Shown one piece after another: positions 36,541-48,338 of a stretch of DNA of 64,000 nt. The notes beneath the pieces were generated by a model. It had not been told where the DNA came from and searched no databases. It worked only from the letters and a program-made list of their open reading frames with translations. The stretch covers positions 558,001-622,000 of the forward strand of contig VDMD01000016.1 in assembly GCA_007026445.1 (NCBI GenBank), read 5' to 3'. The DNA comes from Schizophyllum amplum. Its lineage: Eukaryota; Basidiomycota; Agaricomycetes; Agaricales; Schizophyllaceae. Numbering within the stretch: the stretch's first letter is position 1; each line of letters starts with the position of its first letter. Made by a program: the position numbers and the translations under genes.

Positions 36541-36663
36541 AAAAAAAAAAACGATCGATCCGCGGGTTGGGATCGGACAGCTCCCCCCTAACCTGTATTT
36601 GACGTACGATCGAAAGCAGCGAATGTCATGAACAATTACCTACCTACCTACCCATACTCTCCG
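36297..36663. other. Helitron 5' flank / intergenic
   Basis: Holds an A12-type run near 36540, a C-rich patch and a short CCTA repeat at about 36640-36652. It lies upstream of the Helitron ORF and downstream of the large orphan gene. The Helitron 5' end is expected here but not identified. No tRNA could be folded with confidence from the GATCCGCGGGTTGGGATCG segment. Confidence 0.4.
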
Positions 36664-39296
36664 CTACAGAGGCACAAACAATTCTGGGTGGCTGCCAATA
36701 TACGTCGCACTCAAACTCTCGGCCCCCTTATGTACACTTCCACCTTTCTTCGCAAATCTCAGCGATGACTTCCACTCGCTGGACGTCCTGCCTTTGAACG
36801 ACAACGACCGGATGTCCTGCAAGGTTGACTGATACCAACATTCGTTGTCGTGCGTCCAGACTCCGGGCAGAAACCCGCAATCATCTAGACACGCTTGAGA
36901 AGGCCACAAAGACAGGTGTTTGAAGTTCGTCTTATCAGTAAGCCCCCCCGCCGCTATGACACCCGAGTCAGCGAGGTACGACGGCTGCGAAACGCTGTAG
37001 ACGCACAATTGGGCACCATGAAAAATCCGCAGATCATACGCTCTTCATCCAAAGTCAGCTCCTCGTCGCATACAGGCGTGCCGTCGTCAAGGTCAAACTC
37101 AAGATATCCGACCTCGGACGCGCCACGCGCGGTGACGGGGTCCAATACCCTGTCACTCGAGACGAAGTCGCTCGCAATGCGTCCGATGAGACCGCCGCGC
37201 ATGGCCGCAACACGTCCGCGACGGGTTTTCAGGAAGTTTTTGAGCTTTGTTTGATAAAGGGCGTAGTCCAGTCGATCCAGAATATATCCGAACGGACGGT
37301 AGCCCATCCCAATCGCTGGCGAAGGCTTCGACGAGGGCCACGAATTGGGATCAACGTCGACAGGCGCAAATGTATGGAACCTGCAGCCGAGTGCTAGAAG
37401 GGTTTTGGCCAGCGTCTCCACGTCGGGAAGCGCTGGACCAATTCTGACGCACATTAGCGCGAGGCACGCGTCGTCGACGGCCACAATGTAAGGAGGGGGG
37501 GCAACACCGTCGACGTAGCAGAGGAAGTACTGGACTGATCTGTGACCCAGCGGTTGTGTGAGCACATGAGGGCGAATCGCGATCTTCTGGCCGTCGTCAG
37601 CGACAATGTGAGAGAAGACGTTGTGGCGGGCGAAATCCAAGCAGTATATCCACGGTGGGGTTTGTTTTGTCAAGCTCTCCGATAAGAAGCCCGCGAACTC
37701 GCTCATTTCTTCTTCATCCTCGTCGGTTGCGTACTCCAGCCGCGCGACGACCGACCGAGGATAAGTCATGAGCTCCCCGAGAACGGCACGAATGTCTCGC
37801 GCCTGCACCGCACGTCGATCGCCACGAGGGTCTGACACCCATTCCTCGCGCAGGTCTGTGAACCCGATACAGTAGCCGTATCTGGCTTCCGCTACATTGC
37901 GCAGACTCGTTCCCGGACGATGCACACTGTGAATCCCGGCTGCCTCGTCAATGCTAGCGACTTCCTCCTCATATACCGCCGATACATCGAGGAGGACCTG
38001 TATCGGGACGGAGTCACTCGGCAGGACCAAATCTGACAGCACGTCAAGATTCTCGTCGTCGTCGTTGGGATCCAAACTCGATTGCTGAAGCTCCTCGGTT
38101 ATGAAATCCCAAACGTTGGTGACCGAGTCCCAGAAGCGTTCCTTAGAGGTGTACATGTTCCAGAATCGGTCGAAATCGTGGACCGAGATCCTCCGTCTGA
38201 GGAAGTACCCATTTCCGATGGCGTCCCACCGATAAGCCCTGTCGCGCGAACCAGGTGGGACACCTCCCTCCGATGCCAGCTTCTGCTGTCGTAGCCGAAA
38301 GTCGTTTCCTCCGTCCTCGTTTGAAGTGAACCATGACTCGCGACGACGCGCGGACCACCGATTATAGTCTGACCAGACTTGTACCTCAACCGTCGGCTGG
38401 TCATCCACGCTCATGTCCACGTAGACCGGCCGACGAGAAGTATGCTTCGCATTCCATGCTCGCAGGGCATCTGTCCAAGCGGGAATGGTGATAAGGCCAG
38501 CAATGTTCGGCAAGCACCCTTTGTAAGAGCGCATGCGTACGTCTCGCTCCATGATAGCAGCCCGTGCCAATGCTACGTCGGCCTCGGCACCCCAGACAAA
38601 GTAGACCGAGACGCCCACCGTCAGGAAGTCCAGGACGTACGACTCGTACCCGTCGTTCCACACGTCTACGAAAACACCCGCAGTCGGCAGTCGCCACGAC
38701 TCCATTAGACTGTCAACCCACGCAGCTGGCATGTTACTGCAGCCTTCCACGATGTGCGCGGTGAACGTCGGGACATGTATACGGCCTTGGGCAGCAAACC
38801 GGCTACGCATTGCCAGAAACCTGCACTCGGCAGAGAGCACCGCGAAAGCGTCTCTGGTCGCAGCAGCGCACCGAAAGACTCCGCGTTGAGTATTCCTGTA
38901 TCCTCGGTATCCACACGCGTCAGGCAAACTCCAAGACTTGTATCGAAGGGGTACCGGTTGGCGCAGACTTTTTATGAGAAGATCCCGCACCGCGACAAGC
39001 CGCTGTTCGAAGTCGATCCAAAGCTGTACAATGTAGATCGGCAGCGACCATCGCCCGAATTGGTCTTCCTCCGGGTGAATGCGATCTAGGGATAGCCAAG
39101 CGAAAAAGCCTGACTCGCACGTGTCGATACCTAGAGGCACGAGGGGCGCGTAAGGCGTCTCTAGGGAGAAACGTTGTGGAATAGCCAGGTCGTCTGACGA
39201 GACAACAGCGGCGTTCACTGCCTGTGCCGACGGAGGCACCGCGCGGGGACGGTCAATTTGCGGCTTCGAAACAAATGTACCTCCGTCGTGGTACAT
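36664..39296 (-). CDS. Large orphan protein (~860 residues) of an unnamed Agaricomycete family
   Basis: The main exon starts MYHDGGTFVSKPQIDRP at 39296. A phase-1 intron (GTGCGT after MVPN, acceptor GTGTCATAG) rejoins SAGGLTDKTNFKHLSLWP, and the protein ends PELFVPL at 36664. Typical blocks are GRWSLPIYIVQLWIDFEQ, VPLRYKSWSLPDACGY, VLSAECRFLAMRSR, WVDSLMESW, AYRWDAIGNGYF, RFWNMYTSKERFWDSV and the C-terminal WTHDNECWYQSTLQDI with EWKSSLRF. From memory, proteins with this layout are frequent in mushroom genomes and lack a named domain. It is Trp/Tyr-rich, without signal peptide or membrane spans. It has no transposase or polymerase motif. Function unknown; reading frame intact. Confidence 0.75.
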
Positions 39297-39657
39297 GTCG
39301 TACTTGTCAGACGCGGCGGAATGAACCTCAACGGGAATCCACTGGTAAGCGTCCCAACTATTGATTCAGACTTAGCGCACGCTCAACGACGGTCGCAGAG
39401 CCTACCTCATGTCAGAAAGTCAATGGCTGCAGTAAATGCTGGAGTTGGTGCGCAGACGTGCTGGCCGCGTTGTGCAAAAACCTCGTGCTATTACGTACGC
39501 ACGCCAATACGGCCCGTTGAGTTCTCACGTACACGTCACCTGCTTGAATATGCGTACGCGGCAATACCGCAGCTATATCATGCAGCCTCAACTGTAAGAA
39601 ATGGACCTCTAATAATGTCAAGTCAATAGACAGTAATTTGAACGCACGGGACAAAGA

Positions 39658-40010
39658 TCAGTGAAAGTGTGCGCGGCACGACCAGATCACACGCGCGTCA
39701 CATGGCTGTAAACGGTTCAGTCGATGGTCGCGTAGATGCTTGCGCTTCAGCGAGGTATTGCCCGCATCCCTTTCCGGCTCGGACTCAGCGTTCAGCGTAC
39801 TGGCGTGCTTGAAGCCTCGCCCGATGACCTCGTCAACCTCGTCCTTGTGCACCTTGATGAATTCGGCGGTGAGCTGCGGGTCGCGCTCGACGAGCTCGCG
39901 GCGGACGCACTTAAAGCTGACTGTTTGGATATCAACATCGGGCGCGGCAACGATACTGTTATCAACAGTCCAAGGGTGCGGCCAGCCATTTCTGTAACGA
40001 CAGTGAATTC
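39658..40010 (-). pseudogene. Coding-like remnant or unassigned exon
   Basis: After an acceptor-like TCGTTACAG, an open minus-strand frame reads NGWPHPWTVDNSIVAAPDV, DIQTVSFKCVRRELVERD, LTAEFIKVHKDEVDEVIG and stops at 39658. Its composition looks protein-coding, yet the gene to its right already has a stop at 40124. It could be an alternative last exon of that gene, or the remnant of another gene. I see no start codon for it. Confidence 0.35.
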
Positions 40011-40123
40011 AGTAAAGACAGTGACATGTAAAGCACGTAGTGTAAGGACAGTATTAATCGAGCAGGGACAGACTAGACGCATCAATGGCGCTGAACGTCA
40101 GCGCCCCCAGCGTAAACAGTAGA

Positions 40124-42425
40124 TCAGTTCTTCAGCTTCTTCTCCTGCGGGCCATCACCGTCCCCAACCTCCTCAGCTACACGGACCCGCGGTTTTCCGA
40201 CTACAATCTTGCCCGGGGTTCCGAACGAAGCTGCGTGCGCCGTTTTGTCAATGTCGCCCGAGAGAACGACAATAGCGTTGACGTTGAATGATATGTTGTG
40301 TTCGCGACCATCTCGAAAAGCCCACCTGTTGACAGTGTACACTGCGCAAGCGAGGGAGTCCGGCACCGGTTCTCCAGCCATGCGCGAGAACTGGGAAGTG
40401 TCCTGAAGGTCTTGAAGAGAGACACTGTTCCAGTCGATGGTACGTCCACGTCCGTCAATTACAGGGACTGAGAAGAAGTGAGCATATGATGGTCGGGTGT
40501 ATAAGCAAATAAACAGCTTACTAGTGTCTACATATTCGAGAACGCCGGCCTTTCTGAATTTCGAGGGTGAATTGCCAGAGCTCGGACCCGTCGGGCGTCC
40601 GCGAGGCTTCGGTTCACCGGGTTTCTCGCCTGAAAGCGGGTGAGCTATGGGGATATCAACTTCGTAAATGCGGACTGACCATTGTTGTTAATGGGCTTCG
40701 TAGTGAACGCGACCCCGCCATGATCCGCCAGCGGCATGCAGACCATATCACTGAGCTCATCGATATGAGGGCGAAGGCAGCACGCAATGCGGTAGATTTC
40801 TCCATCGAATGGGGCCAAGGTCACCCCACGCTTCGCACTGCTTGAACCGACCTCCGTGGTCCCATCCGGTCCGAGAAAGACGCGTCTGACGATGCCGACA
40901 GTAACGAAATAACCGAATGCAGTCTCGTTGCCGCTGAGAACTAGACTGGCGCCCTTGCCAGTACGTCCTTGATGGTCTGCGGTCGTACCGAACTTGACGT
41001 ACGATGGAGGCACGCGCGCCAAGTTCGCGAGCTTCGCCCCAGCCGAGAACGAGAGCGCATCGCACACCGAGCTGCAAAAGCGGCTTCAGATACGCGAGAA
41101 ATAAATTATCTTCCGAGTAACGCACGTTATGACATTCGTAGCAGGATAAAGCCTGCGTAGGGTGTCGCCCAACAGCGGATAAGCACTGGTGTCGTCCGAC
41201 TGCCAGCCGATGGCTTTGAAATCAGCCGCTTCTCCACTGCAAAGGTTATGAGTCAATGTACCGTATAGACACTTCCATGAACATACTCGTATAAGTGCGC
41301 GTTGGCGTACACGCCTTTGGACCACGCATATGGATCAATCAGCAGCCAGTTAAAGACCGCGTCATTCATGAAGGTTTGGTAGCTGAAAGCGAATTAAGCA
41401 TACAAACTGTATCCAAGCTGAAATATACGCACTGAGTAGAACCTTCGTCGATCTTGTAGCGGTCGAAGAACTTCGATTTGCGTTCCCCTAGCGTATCAGA
41501 GACTCTGCAAGTATACATGAGCGACTTCCGCGGGGATGCAACCAACCTAAGGTGACTTACTTTGCGCCCGATGACTTAGTCGCTTCCCTCGCGCGCACAG
41601 ACCTAGAAAGGCATATTAGCAGCAACGACAAGCAAAAAGGGCTCCACGTACTCGACCGAGTGCCCAGAATCGGATGCACCACCGCCCTCCTCGTCCGTCT
41701 CCGCTCGGGCGGCCATATGGGCGACGTACTGAGGACCCGGCGCCATTACCTCGTCCTTGTTGACGTACCTAAGAATTCAATTAGAAAATGGCGACGGAAC
41801 AGATAGGTCAACTCACTTGACAATGGCCTCGGTTGCCGTCGTCGGGACGACATTCGCGTGCTCGATGTCCCTAAGCATAATCAGAACCCTGACAGAATAC
41901 AAGCCTTGACCGGACAAACCTCTCCTGCGACGCGAGTACGTCGCCGGCAAAAGATGGTGCTCGCGGTTCAACGTCATCCGTCTTGAAGCTAACAAGCGCG
42001 TGAGAAACGAGCGCGCGGTGCTGGAGACCGTCATACGATGCGTCCTCCTCGCCCGTCGGGATGGTCGCTTCGTTCACAAATCTGAGAAAGGGATGAGAAC
42101 ACTCGAATGCCCTAAACAGCTGAAGCACCACTCACAAATGGTCTGCGACATCCTCAAGTCGAATCATTTCAGGAGAGACACCGGATACGGCCGAGACCGA
42201 GTCGTCCTTCTGTCGGTTCAGACGATGGTGCGGCGGCGCAAGAGGCTGAACAGGATCCAGGTCCTCTTTCGTGCGATGGTGTACGATGTGTTCGTCAGAG
42301 GTAGCGCTAGAAAACAATGTCAGCACGTCAATATCGAAGAGGAAGGCCGAAGCAACGCACGGCTGCTTTTTCTTCCTTGATGCAGGAGCTTTGCGACGGG
42401 GCGTTTCGGCCATTTTGTCACACAA
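40124..42425 (-). CDS. Orphan protein C, about 11 exons, unknown function
   Basis: Starts MAETPRRKAPASRKKKQP (42425), with a basic, nuclear-localisation-like N-terminus. Short introns splice in frame through HHRTKEDLDPVQPL, FVNEATIPTGEEDASYDGL, VSFKTDDVEPRAPSFAGDV, DIEHANVVPTTATEAIVKY, VNKDEVMAPGPQYVAHMA, SKFFDRYKIDEGST, YQTFMNDAVFNWLLIDPYAW and GWQSDDTSAYPLLGDTL. The largest exon follows with PSYVKFGTTADHQGRTGKG, FGYFVTVGIVRRVFLGPDG and GVTLAPFDGEIYRIAC. A last exon (VIDGRGRTIDWNSVSL) ends EKKLKN at 40124. No known motif recognised. It is transcribed away from the tandem repeat and from orphan D. The clean splicing of so many exons argues for an active gene. Confidence 0.65.
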
Positions 42426-42959
42426 GGAACAGCCTTATGATTTTGCCCTTTTAAAGAATGTCCGGCATCCGTCCTAACCAGCGCACTTTCCCGCGAGCGG
42501 GTAGCACCGTGTTCGCCACAAAAGAAATGAAGAAGGCTGTGAAGTTCCGAGACATCGACGCGGTCCAGCGCACGCAAATATCCAAGCGTGGTTGGTCGAG
42601 AACACCCGCCTGTCAAGAGTCTCAAACTTCCAGACCCGGGTATTCACTGCGCCACCCCTGTCAGCCGCTGCATAGAGCCTAAGCACGCTCAAAGCGCTGC
42701 CCGACACTAGATAGACAACGCGGGATATATGGTCAGTAGGAACATTATTTGCTAAAGACAGCCCACAAGTTCACAAGTTGTACGAATAGCCGCGACTGGC
42801 CTATACCACTGAACGCCGGGACCTAACACTGGATTCGGCTTCGAAAAGACTGCCGGCCACAAAAATACGGCGTAGCCAAGATCAGTCTTACACATATAGA
42901 CTCATGAAAGAGCAGATCTTGTCTTCCGGTAGGTCACCGCACGTTCAAAAGTCTGATAA
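42426..42959. other. Upstream region of orphan C
   Basis: No supported gene. It lies between the orphan C start and the tandem array, and with the array forms the shared upstream region of orphans C and D. Confidence 0.45.
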
Positions 42960-44560
42960 GTCAGCCATGGATCATACCTCGCCTCCAAATATGTCCGTTG
43001 TACCGAGACAGACCAGCCGGATTCGTTCAACCTATCGGATCATTACATTTGAGAAGCGGCGCAGGAAAGCAGCCTGTCAGAGAGTCGGTAGATGAATACG
43101 CGCACGGTCTGTCTCACTTTCCACCACACAGCAATTGAGATCCGCGCGGGTACACGCGTCTGGCCAGTTCAGCGAACTACATTGGACGACGGACCGCGTC
43201 AACGCGAACGCATGCCCGTGATTGGCGCGGAACAGTTTAGCGGAATGTTTCTATCCGGCCGTCGCCGTCGGAAAGGCGCACGGGCTGTCTCAGATTCCAC
43301 CTCTCGGTCATTTACATCTGCGCGGGTACACAGGTCTGGCAAGACCAGCGAACCAGATTGGACGACGGACGTCATCGGCGTGAGCGCATGACTGTGATCG
43401 GCGCGCAAGGCATTAACGGAATAACTATGTTCGTCTGCCGCTTGTGCTCACACCAATATTGAATTCTGACAGAAGAGTACGGCAGGCGCGCATAGTGCAA
43501 CGCATCACACCTTGCCTCCGAACATGTCTCTTGTACCGAGACAGACCAGGCGGAATCGCTCAGCCTATGGAATCATTCCATTTGAGGCGCGGCGCAAGAA
43601 AGCAACCTGTCAAAGAGTCGGTAGGTGAATACGCGCACGGTCTGTCTCACTTTCCACCACACAGCAATTGAGATCCGCGCGGGTACACGCGTCTGGCCAG
43701 TTCAGCGAACTACATTGGACGACGGACCGCGTCAACGCGAACACATGCCCGTGATTGGCGTGGAACAGTTTAGCGGAATGTTTCTATCCGGCCGTCGCCG
43801 TCGGAAAGGCGCACGGGCTGTCTCATATTTCACCTCTCGGTCATTCACATCTGCGCGGGTACACAGGTCTGGCCAGACCAGCGAACTAGATTGGACGACG
43901 AACGTCGTCGGCGTGAGCGCATAACTGTGATCGGCGCGGAAGGCATTAACGGAATAACTATGTTCGTCTGCCGCTTGTGCTCACACCGATATTGAATCCT
44001 GATAGCAGAGTACGGCAGGCGCGCATAGTGCAACGGATCACAACTTGCCTCCAACCATGTCTCTTGTACCGAGACAGACCAGGCGGAATCGCTCAGCCTA
44101 TGGAATCATTCCATTTGAGGCGTGGCGCAAGAAAGCAACCTGTCAAAGAGTCGGTAGGTGAATACGCGCACGGTCTGTCTCACTTTCCACCACACAGCAA
44201 ATGAGATCCGCGCGGGTACACGCGTCTGGCCAGTTCAGCGAACTACATTGGACGACGGACTGGTCAACGCGAACGCATGCCCGTGATTGGCGCGGAACAG
44301 TTTAGCGGAATGTTTCAATCCGGCCGTCGTCTGTCGGAAAGGCGCACGGTCTGTCTCATATTCCACCTCTCGATCATTCACATCTGCGCGGGTACACAGG
44401 TCTGGCCAGACCAGCGAACTAGATTGGACGACGAACGTCGTCGGCGTGAGCGCATGCCCGTGATTGGCGCGGAAGGCATTGACGGAATCATTATGTCCGT
44501 GCCGCTTGTGCTCGTACCAATACTGAGTCCTGACAGTAGAGTATGGCGCAGTATATATGG
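42960..44560. repeat. Tandem array, three ~533-bp units with an internal ~176-bp half-repeat
   Basis: The words CCTCCAAATATGTC..GTTGTACCGAGACAGACC at 42973, 43506 and 44039 mark unit starts exactly 533 bp apart. Each unit continues through a near-identical GAGAAGCGGCGCAGGAAAGC-type segment and the block CGCACGGTCTGTCTCAC (43101 and equivalents). Within each unit a diverged copy of that block (CGCACGGGCTGTCTCAG, from 43277) recurs about 176 bp later with the shared words TGCGCGGGTACAC, TCTGGCCAG and TTGGACGACG. Copies 2 and 3 are more alike than copy 1. The array ends near 44560, just before the orphan D start at 44603. No transposase or terminal repeats are seen inside. Confidence 0.9.
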
Positions 44561-44602
44561 CGCAGTGTTCGATACGATAGAACGTTCACTATCCACTCTA
44601 TC

Positions 44603-45827
44603 ATGTCTACCTTCCCAAAGTCCTACGATATCGACGCCGCTAGTGAGTCTTGAATCCGATCTCTTGGACAATCCGACTCACGAAACGCTACGCAGAGGAG
44701 CGCTTAGAATGGGTCTCTAAGTCCCGCAACCTTACCGCTCCAGACGACACGTTGGGTGTCATGTTTACTGTGAGTAACGAGATCATACGTCCACCACGTT
44801 GTACTGACGGACATCTGAAGCGTTCTGCCGCACACGCCCGTGTGCAAGTCGTTGGCGCGGACCGTGGACGATCAAGAGTCGCTGTAGAGGAGTGCGACGG
44901 TGTTTCTGAACTCGTCGTCGAGATCACCGGCGTCGTTCTGAATTCAGACCTCCCGCCCATCGAAGACCGCATTCCGTGAGTGGGGACCATCCGCCATACT
45001 ACAATATCTGACGCTATCCATCTCACAGCACCGGCCGCGACAAGGCTCGCTACATCCGACAGTCGATCAAGCTCACTGGCCTGGACTCACCTCATTTTGC
45101 AAACGCTCTTCAGGACGTCAAGGCTGTTCGCGACGTCTTTGTTCGCTCAGTCACGGGCAACGTTCAGGCCGCTGACAATCTGTCGGAAGAGGACGAAGGA
45201 TCGATCGACATCAGCAACCGATACTTTTCCAGCGGACGGGACGTCGACCAGACGCAGGCCATTCCATTCAGTACCAATGTCGACCCCTGCGGCTACCTCG
45301 CCGCGTTGTCGTCGCCCGCTTTTGTACACACCTCCGACAACGAAGTCGCCTACGTCATGTACGTCCAGGATCCCAAGGCGGCGAAGTCGAGGTACGAACA
45401 TTGGTCGCCACAAACCACCCGAGCTCACCATACAATCCAGATACATCCCTTGCTCGCCAGCCGCCGTCAAAGTAGGTGACATTGTGACGTGCAAAATGGC
45501 CTTCTGCTTGGTCCCGCTCCCCCGTCAGAGCGAGGCGAAGTGGAAGGTGTTACATGTTCTTCGCGCTATTGCGGTTATGGACACGAGCCTAACCGAGGTG
45601 AGCTGCTCCTCAGACCCTTTGTTCGATTGCTAAACAGCGCCCGACAGGAGGCTCACACGACATCGATGTTCGAGAACTTTCACTTCAACCCGAAGACGAC
45701 ATTCGTGACGACTCCGACGCTCAAGCGAGGCAGCACCACTTTCGTCGGCGCGCTCACCACACCCCCCAAGAGAAGCAGACGTCTTTCCATCGACGTCGTA
45801 GAGGACGCGGTAACAAACGACGATTAG
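44603..45827 (+). CDS. Orphan protein D, unknown function
   Basis: ATG 44603 gives MSTFPKSYDIDAA; after a phase-1 intron the protein continues EERLEWVSKSRNLTAPDD. Further exons read ARVQVVGADRGRSRVAV, VEITGVVLNSDLPPIEDR, GRDKARYIRQSIKLTGLD, NRYFSSGRDVDQTQAIPF, YIPCSPAAVKVGDIVTCK, KVLHVLRAIAVMD and EEAHTTSMFENFHFNP, ending VVEDAVTNDD at 45827. Four introns all splice in frame; length about 370 residues. The AVKVGDIV block with a following LRAI motif gives the impression of a beta-rich domain, but I cannot name it. The gene starts about 40 bp after the tandem array, so its promoter must lie within the array. Confidence 0.7.
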
Positions 45828-46879
45828 ACGGCCTGAGTCATATGCTTTAAATACTACTTTTGTATACTTTCTTACCCAAAATAATGGCGGACTCGCCTTA
45901 TCATGCTTTGTTCTACACGTACTTGACATTCCTCTCCGTCACCTTTGTCAGTAGACTCGAGCGGGCCGATTGCGCGGTTACAATGTTCACTTCACTGGCC
46001 GGTCACCTCCCACTGGACTCGCATGCGGGCCGCGGTCAAGTTGATAAGAAAGGAATCATCGCAATGAAAGTTCTGCGCTTCCCTCAGCGTATGAAGATCA
46101 CCGATAGCCACTATGTACAGCGATTCCACGGGTCGCGCGTCATTTTAGAATGCCAGCTACCTGGCTTGTTCACAACAAACGCCAGGCAGCAACGTACCCC
46201 ACAGACTGCAGTCCAACATCGACGTACAGCATGACATTTCACGAGGCCGGATGTCTAGACCCCGAGAGTACCAAATGTCTCGGCCGGGGGCATCCAATTG
46301 TGAGACTCACGGGTAGGGAGGTAGGTAACTGTTATGCGGGCAGTGTCCGCGAACAGAGACTACACTATCCGCCCACGCAGAACCCGAGCTAATAGTATAA
46401 TCTGCGGAACAAATGTACGGGTATAGCACGCGGGCCGCAAAAAGGGCGCCGGAACTTAGATCGAGCCTCGATATGTGAGACCGTCGCGCAACCGCAGTGA
46501 GACAGACACAGCCTACACGGACCGGAGCAAACCACGCAGCGAGGAAAACGGGCGAGAACGGACACCAACACGGATGCGAGCCAGTGGGTGAAGTTGCACA
46601 CGGTTCCGCGCCGAGACATGTACGCGCCCAGGCTGTAGACGCGTCGGGATTAACATACGCGCCAATTATCGCGCTGGAAAATACGCCTAGTCGCCCTCAA
46701 CACGCGTCAAATACGTCGGCAAGCCTGATTCCAGACCGTGCAATTCAGAAAGCAAATTTCCTATGCCGATCGTTTGACTGCAAAGGGGCAAAAAGTTAAC
46801 AAGATCAAGCCCTATATCTATTGCAAGCATTGGAACTACGAAGCCGGTACAGTCTACTTCACCCCGCCCAAGTACCGAC
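45828..46879. other. Intergenic region, no gene seen
   Basis: About 1 kb between orphan D and the nucleotidyltransferase gene. Open frames here lack protein-like composition. No long repeat is obvious. Confidence 0.5.
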
Positions 46880-48338
46880 ATGCAGAGACAATCTAAGCTC
46901 TTGTAAGCAATCTTTCTCCCTTCACACACCCTCAGTTACCACGCTCGCTCTCGGTCCTCTGCCCACTGTTGACACCCACATTCTTGCGCATCACTAACGC
47001 CTGACCCTTAGACCACCCACATGCGATGACGCTATACTATCATGCTTGAATCCACGGGATATTACGCAGTACGGTCTGGCCAGTCGCGAGACACATCGTC
47101 GCGTCAAAAGCTACTACCGCAGAGCGTTCTACTTACCTCGCGCACTCGAGAGCTTCTTCGACAACGACCACGACATTGAAGAATTTCGCGACATACAGAG
47201 ACAGACTGGACTCGTCATCTCTGGATCTTTCGCTTTACGCTTCATGGGACGACTGTCCTTCAAGCCGGGCGACTTGGACGTGTACGTCAAGCACACCTTG
47301 GCAGGCGTAGCAGGAGAGTTCTTGACGAGAGCTGGATACGAGTACCGCCCGAGACGCGGGCAACCGAGCGACTTCAACGACGCACTTGCGCTCTACCAAA
47401 CAACAACGGAGGACAGGAACGAAAGCGGCCACTATGCTGCGGCGGCTATCGTCGGCGCATACAACTTTGTCAACACCAAGGACGACAACGTGATCGTCCA
47501 GATCATCACCGCACGCACGAGTCCTGTAGACGCTATTCTCGGCTTTCACTCGAGTGAGTCACTTGCTAGCTGCTCAACGTCTTTAATGACAATGTCGACA
47601 GCGGCGGTGATGAACATGATTACGCATTCCAGTGCCATCTCTCTCTACCCCCGCGAGACGTTTTTGAACAAAAGATCTTTGCGTATCGCGCGCAACTCCA
47701 CACGGCCCAGCGCTCAGGCGGCTCTAGTGAAGTATAGTCAACGCGGGTTCGACATCGTCGAGGAACTGGACGTGACGGAGGCCTCAGATTGCGAACAAGA
47801 ATTCGGGGCATCATATCGGTACATTGGCGATGACTTTACTTGGGAAATATCGCTTTGTCGCGACAGGTGAGACGGCCTTTGCCTTCACCCGCACATCGAA
47901 CTGAAGCGCATCCAACTGACATCGCTGTCCAGACATTGGGTCGACCGAACTCAGCCGGTTATGTGGCAGTCGTGGAGACTGCTATTCAAGCGTACGGCGG
48001 GCGATGACGGCGAACCACATGCGACCGACGCAATTATTAGGCGTCGATATCTCAAGGCTCATCCATTGGACGAGTCACAACCGGACCAGGTGGCGTACAC
48101 CTTCGCCGACACCGCGATGAGAGACGAGTTCAAGACACTCGTACGCTTTTGCGGCACCAACCCCATCTGGTACGTTCATACTCTACATCGGCTTGCTCTC
48201 GCTCCCAACATTATGTCCAGGTGGGTATCCAGAGATTCCAACGCAGTAGCGGAGGAAATATGCAAAACTATGCCGATCGCCAAGCTGCTGAAGCCCGCAT
48301 ACAGTACGTCAATCGACGAGTATCATGGACAAACCTGA
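46880..48338 (+). CDS. F-box-like / nucleotidyltransferase-fold protein
   Basis: I start it at ATG 46880 (MQRQSKLL), joined by an intron ending CCCTTAG to PPTCDDAILSCLNPRDITQY, an F-box-like start (LP....ILS.L.PRD). Then comes IQRQTGLVISGSFALRFMG and LSFKPGDLDVYVKHTL: a GS motif followed by DLD, the metal-binding signature of nucleotidyltransferase-fold enzymes. Later exons hold STAVMNMITHSSAISLYPR, DDFTWEISL and DRTQPVMWQSWRLLFKR. The 3' end is uncertain between 48338 and 48424 because of alternative splice choices. From memory this architecture is multi-copy in Agaricomycetes. Enzyme activity and substrate are unknown; a third acidic residue is not certain (the W-E in TWEISL is a candidate). 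Confidence 0.72.

Noticed and set aside
36550..36600. tRNA-like segment (CGCGGGTTGGGATCG) next to a long A run
   Set aside because: I could not fold a cloverleaf with acceptable arms or an A/B box on either strand.
36640..36652. CCTA repeat as telomere sequence
   Set aside because: The unit is 4 bp (CCTA) and only about three copies; not the CCCTAA telomere unit.
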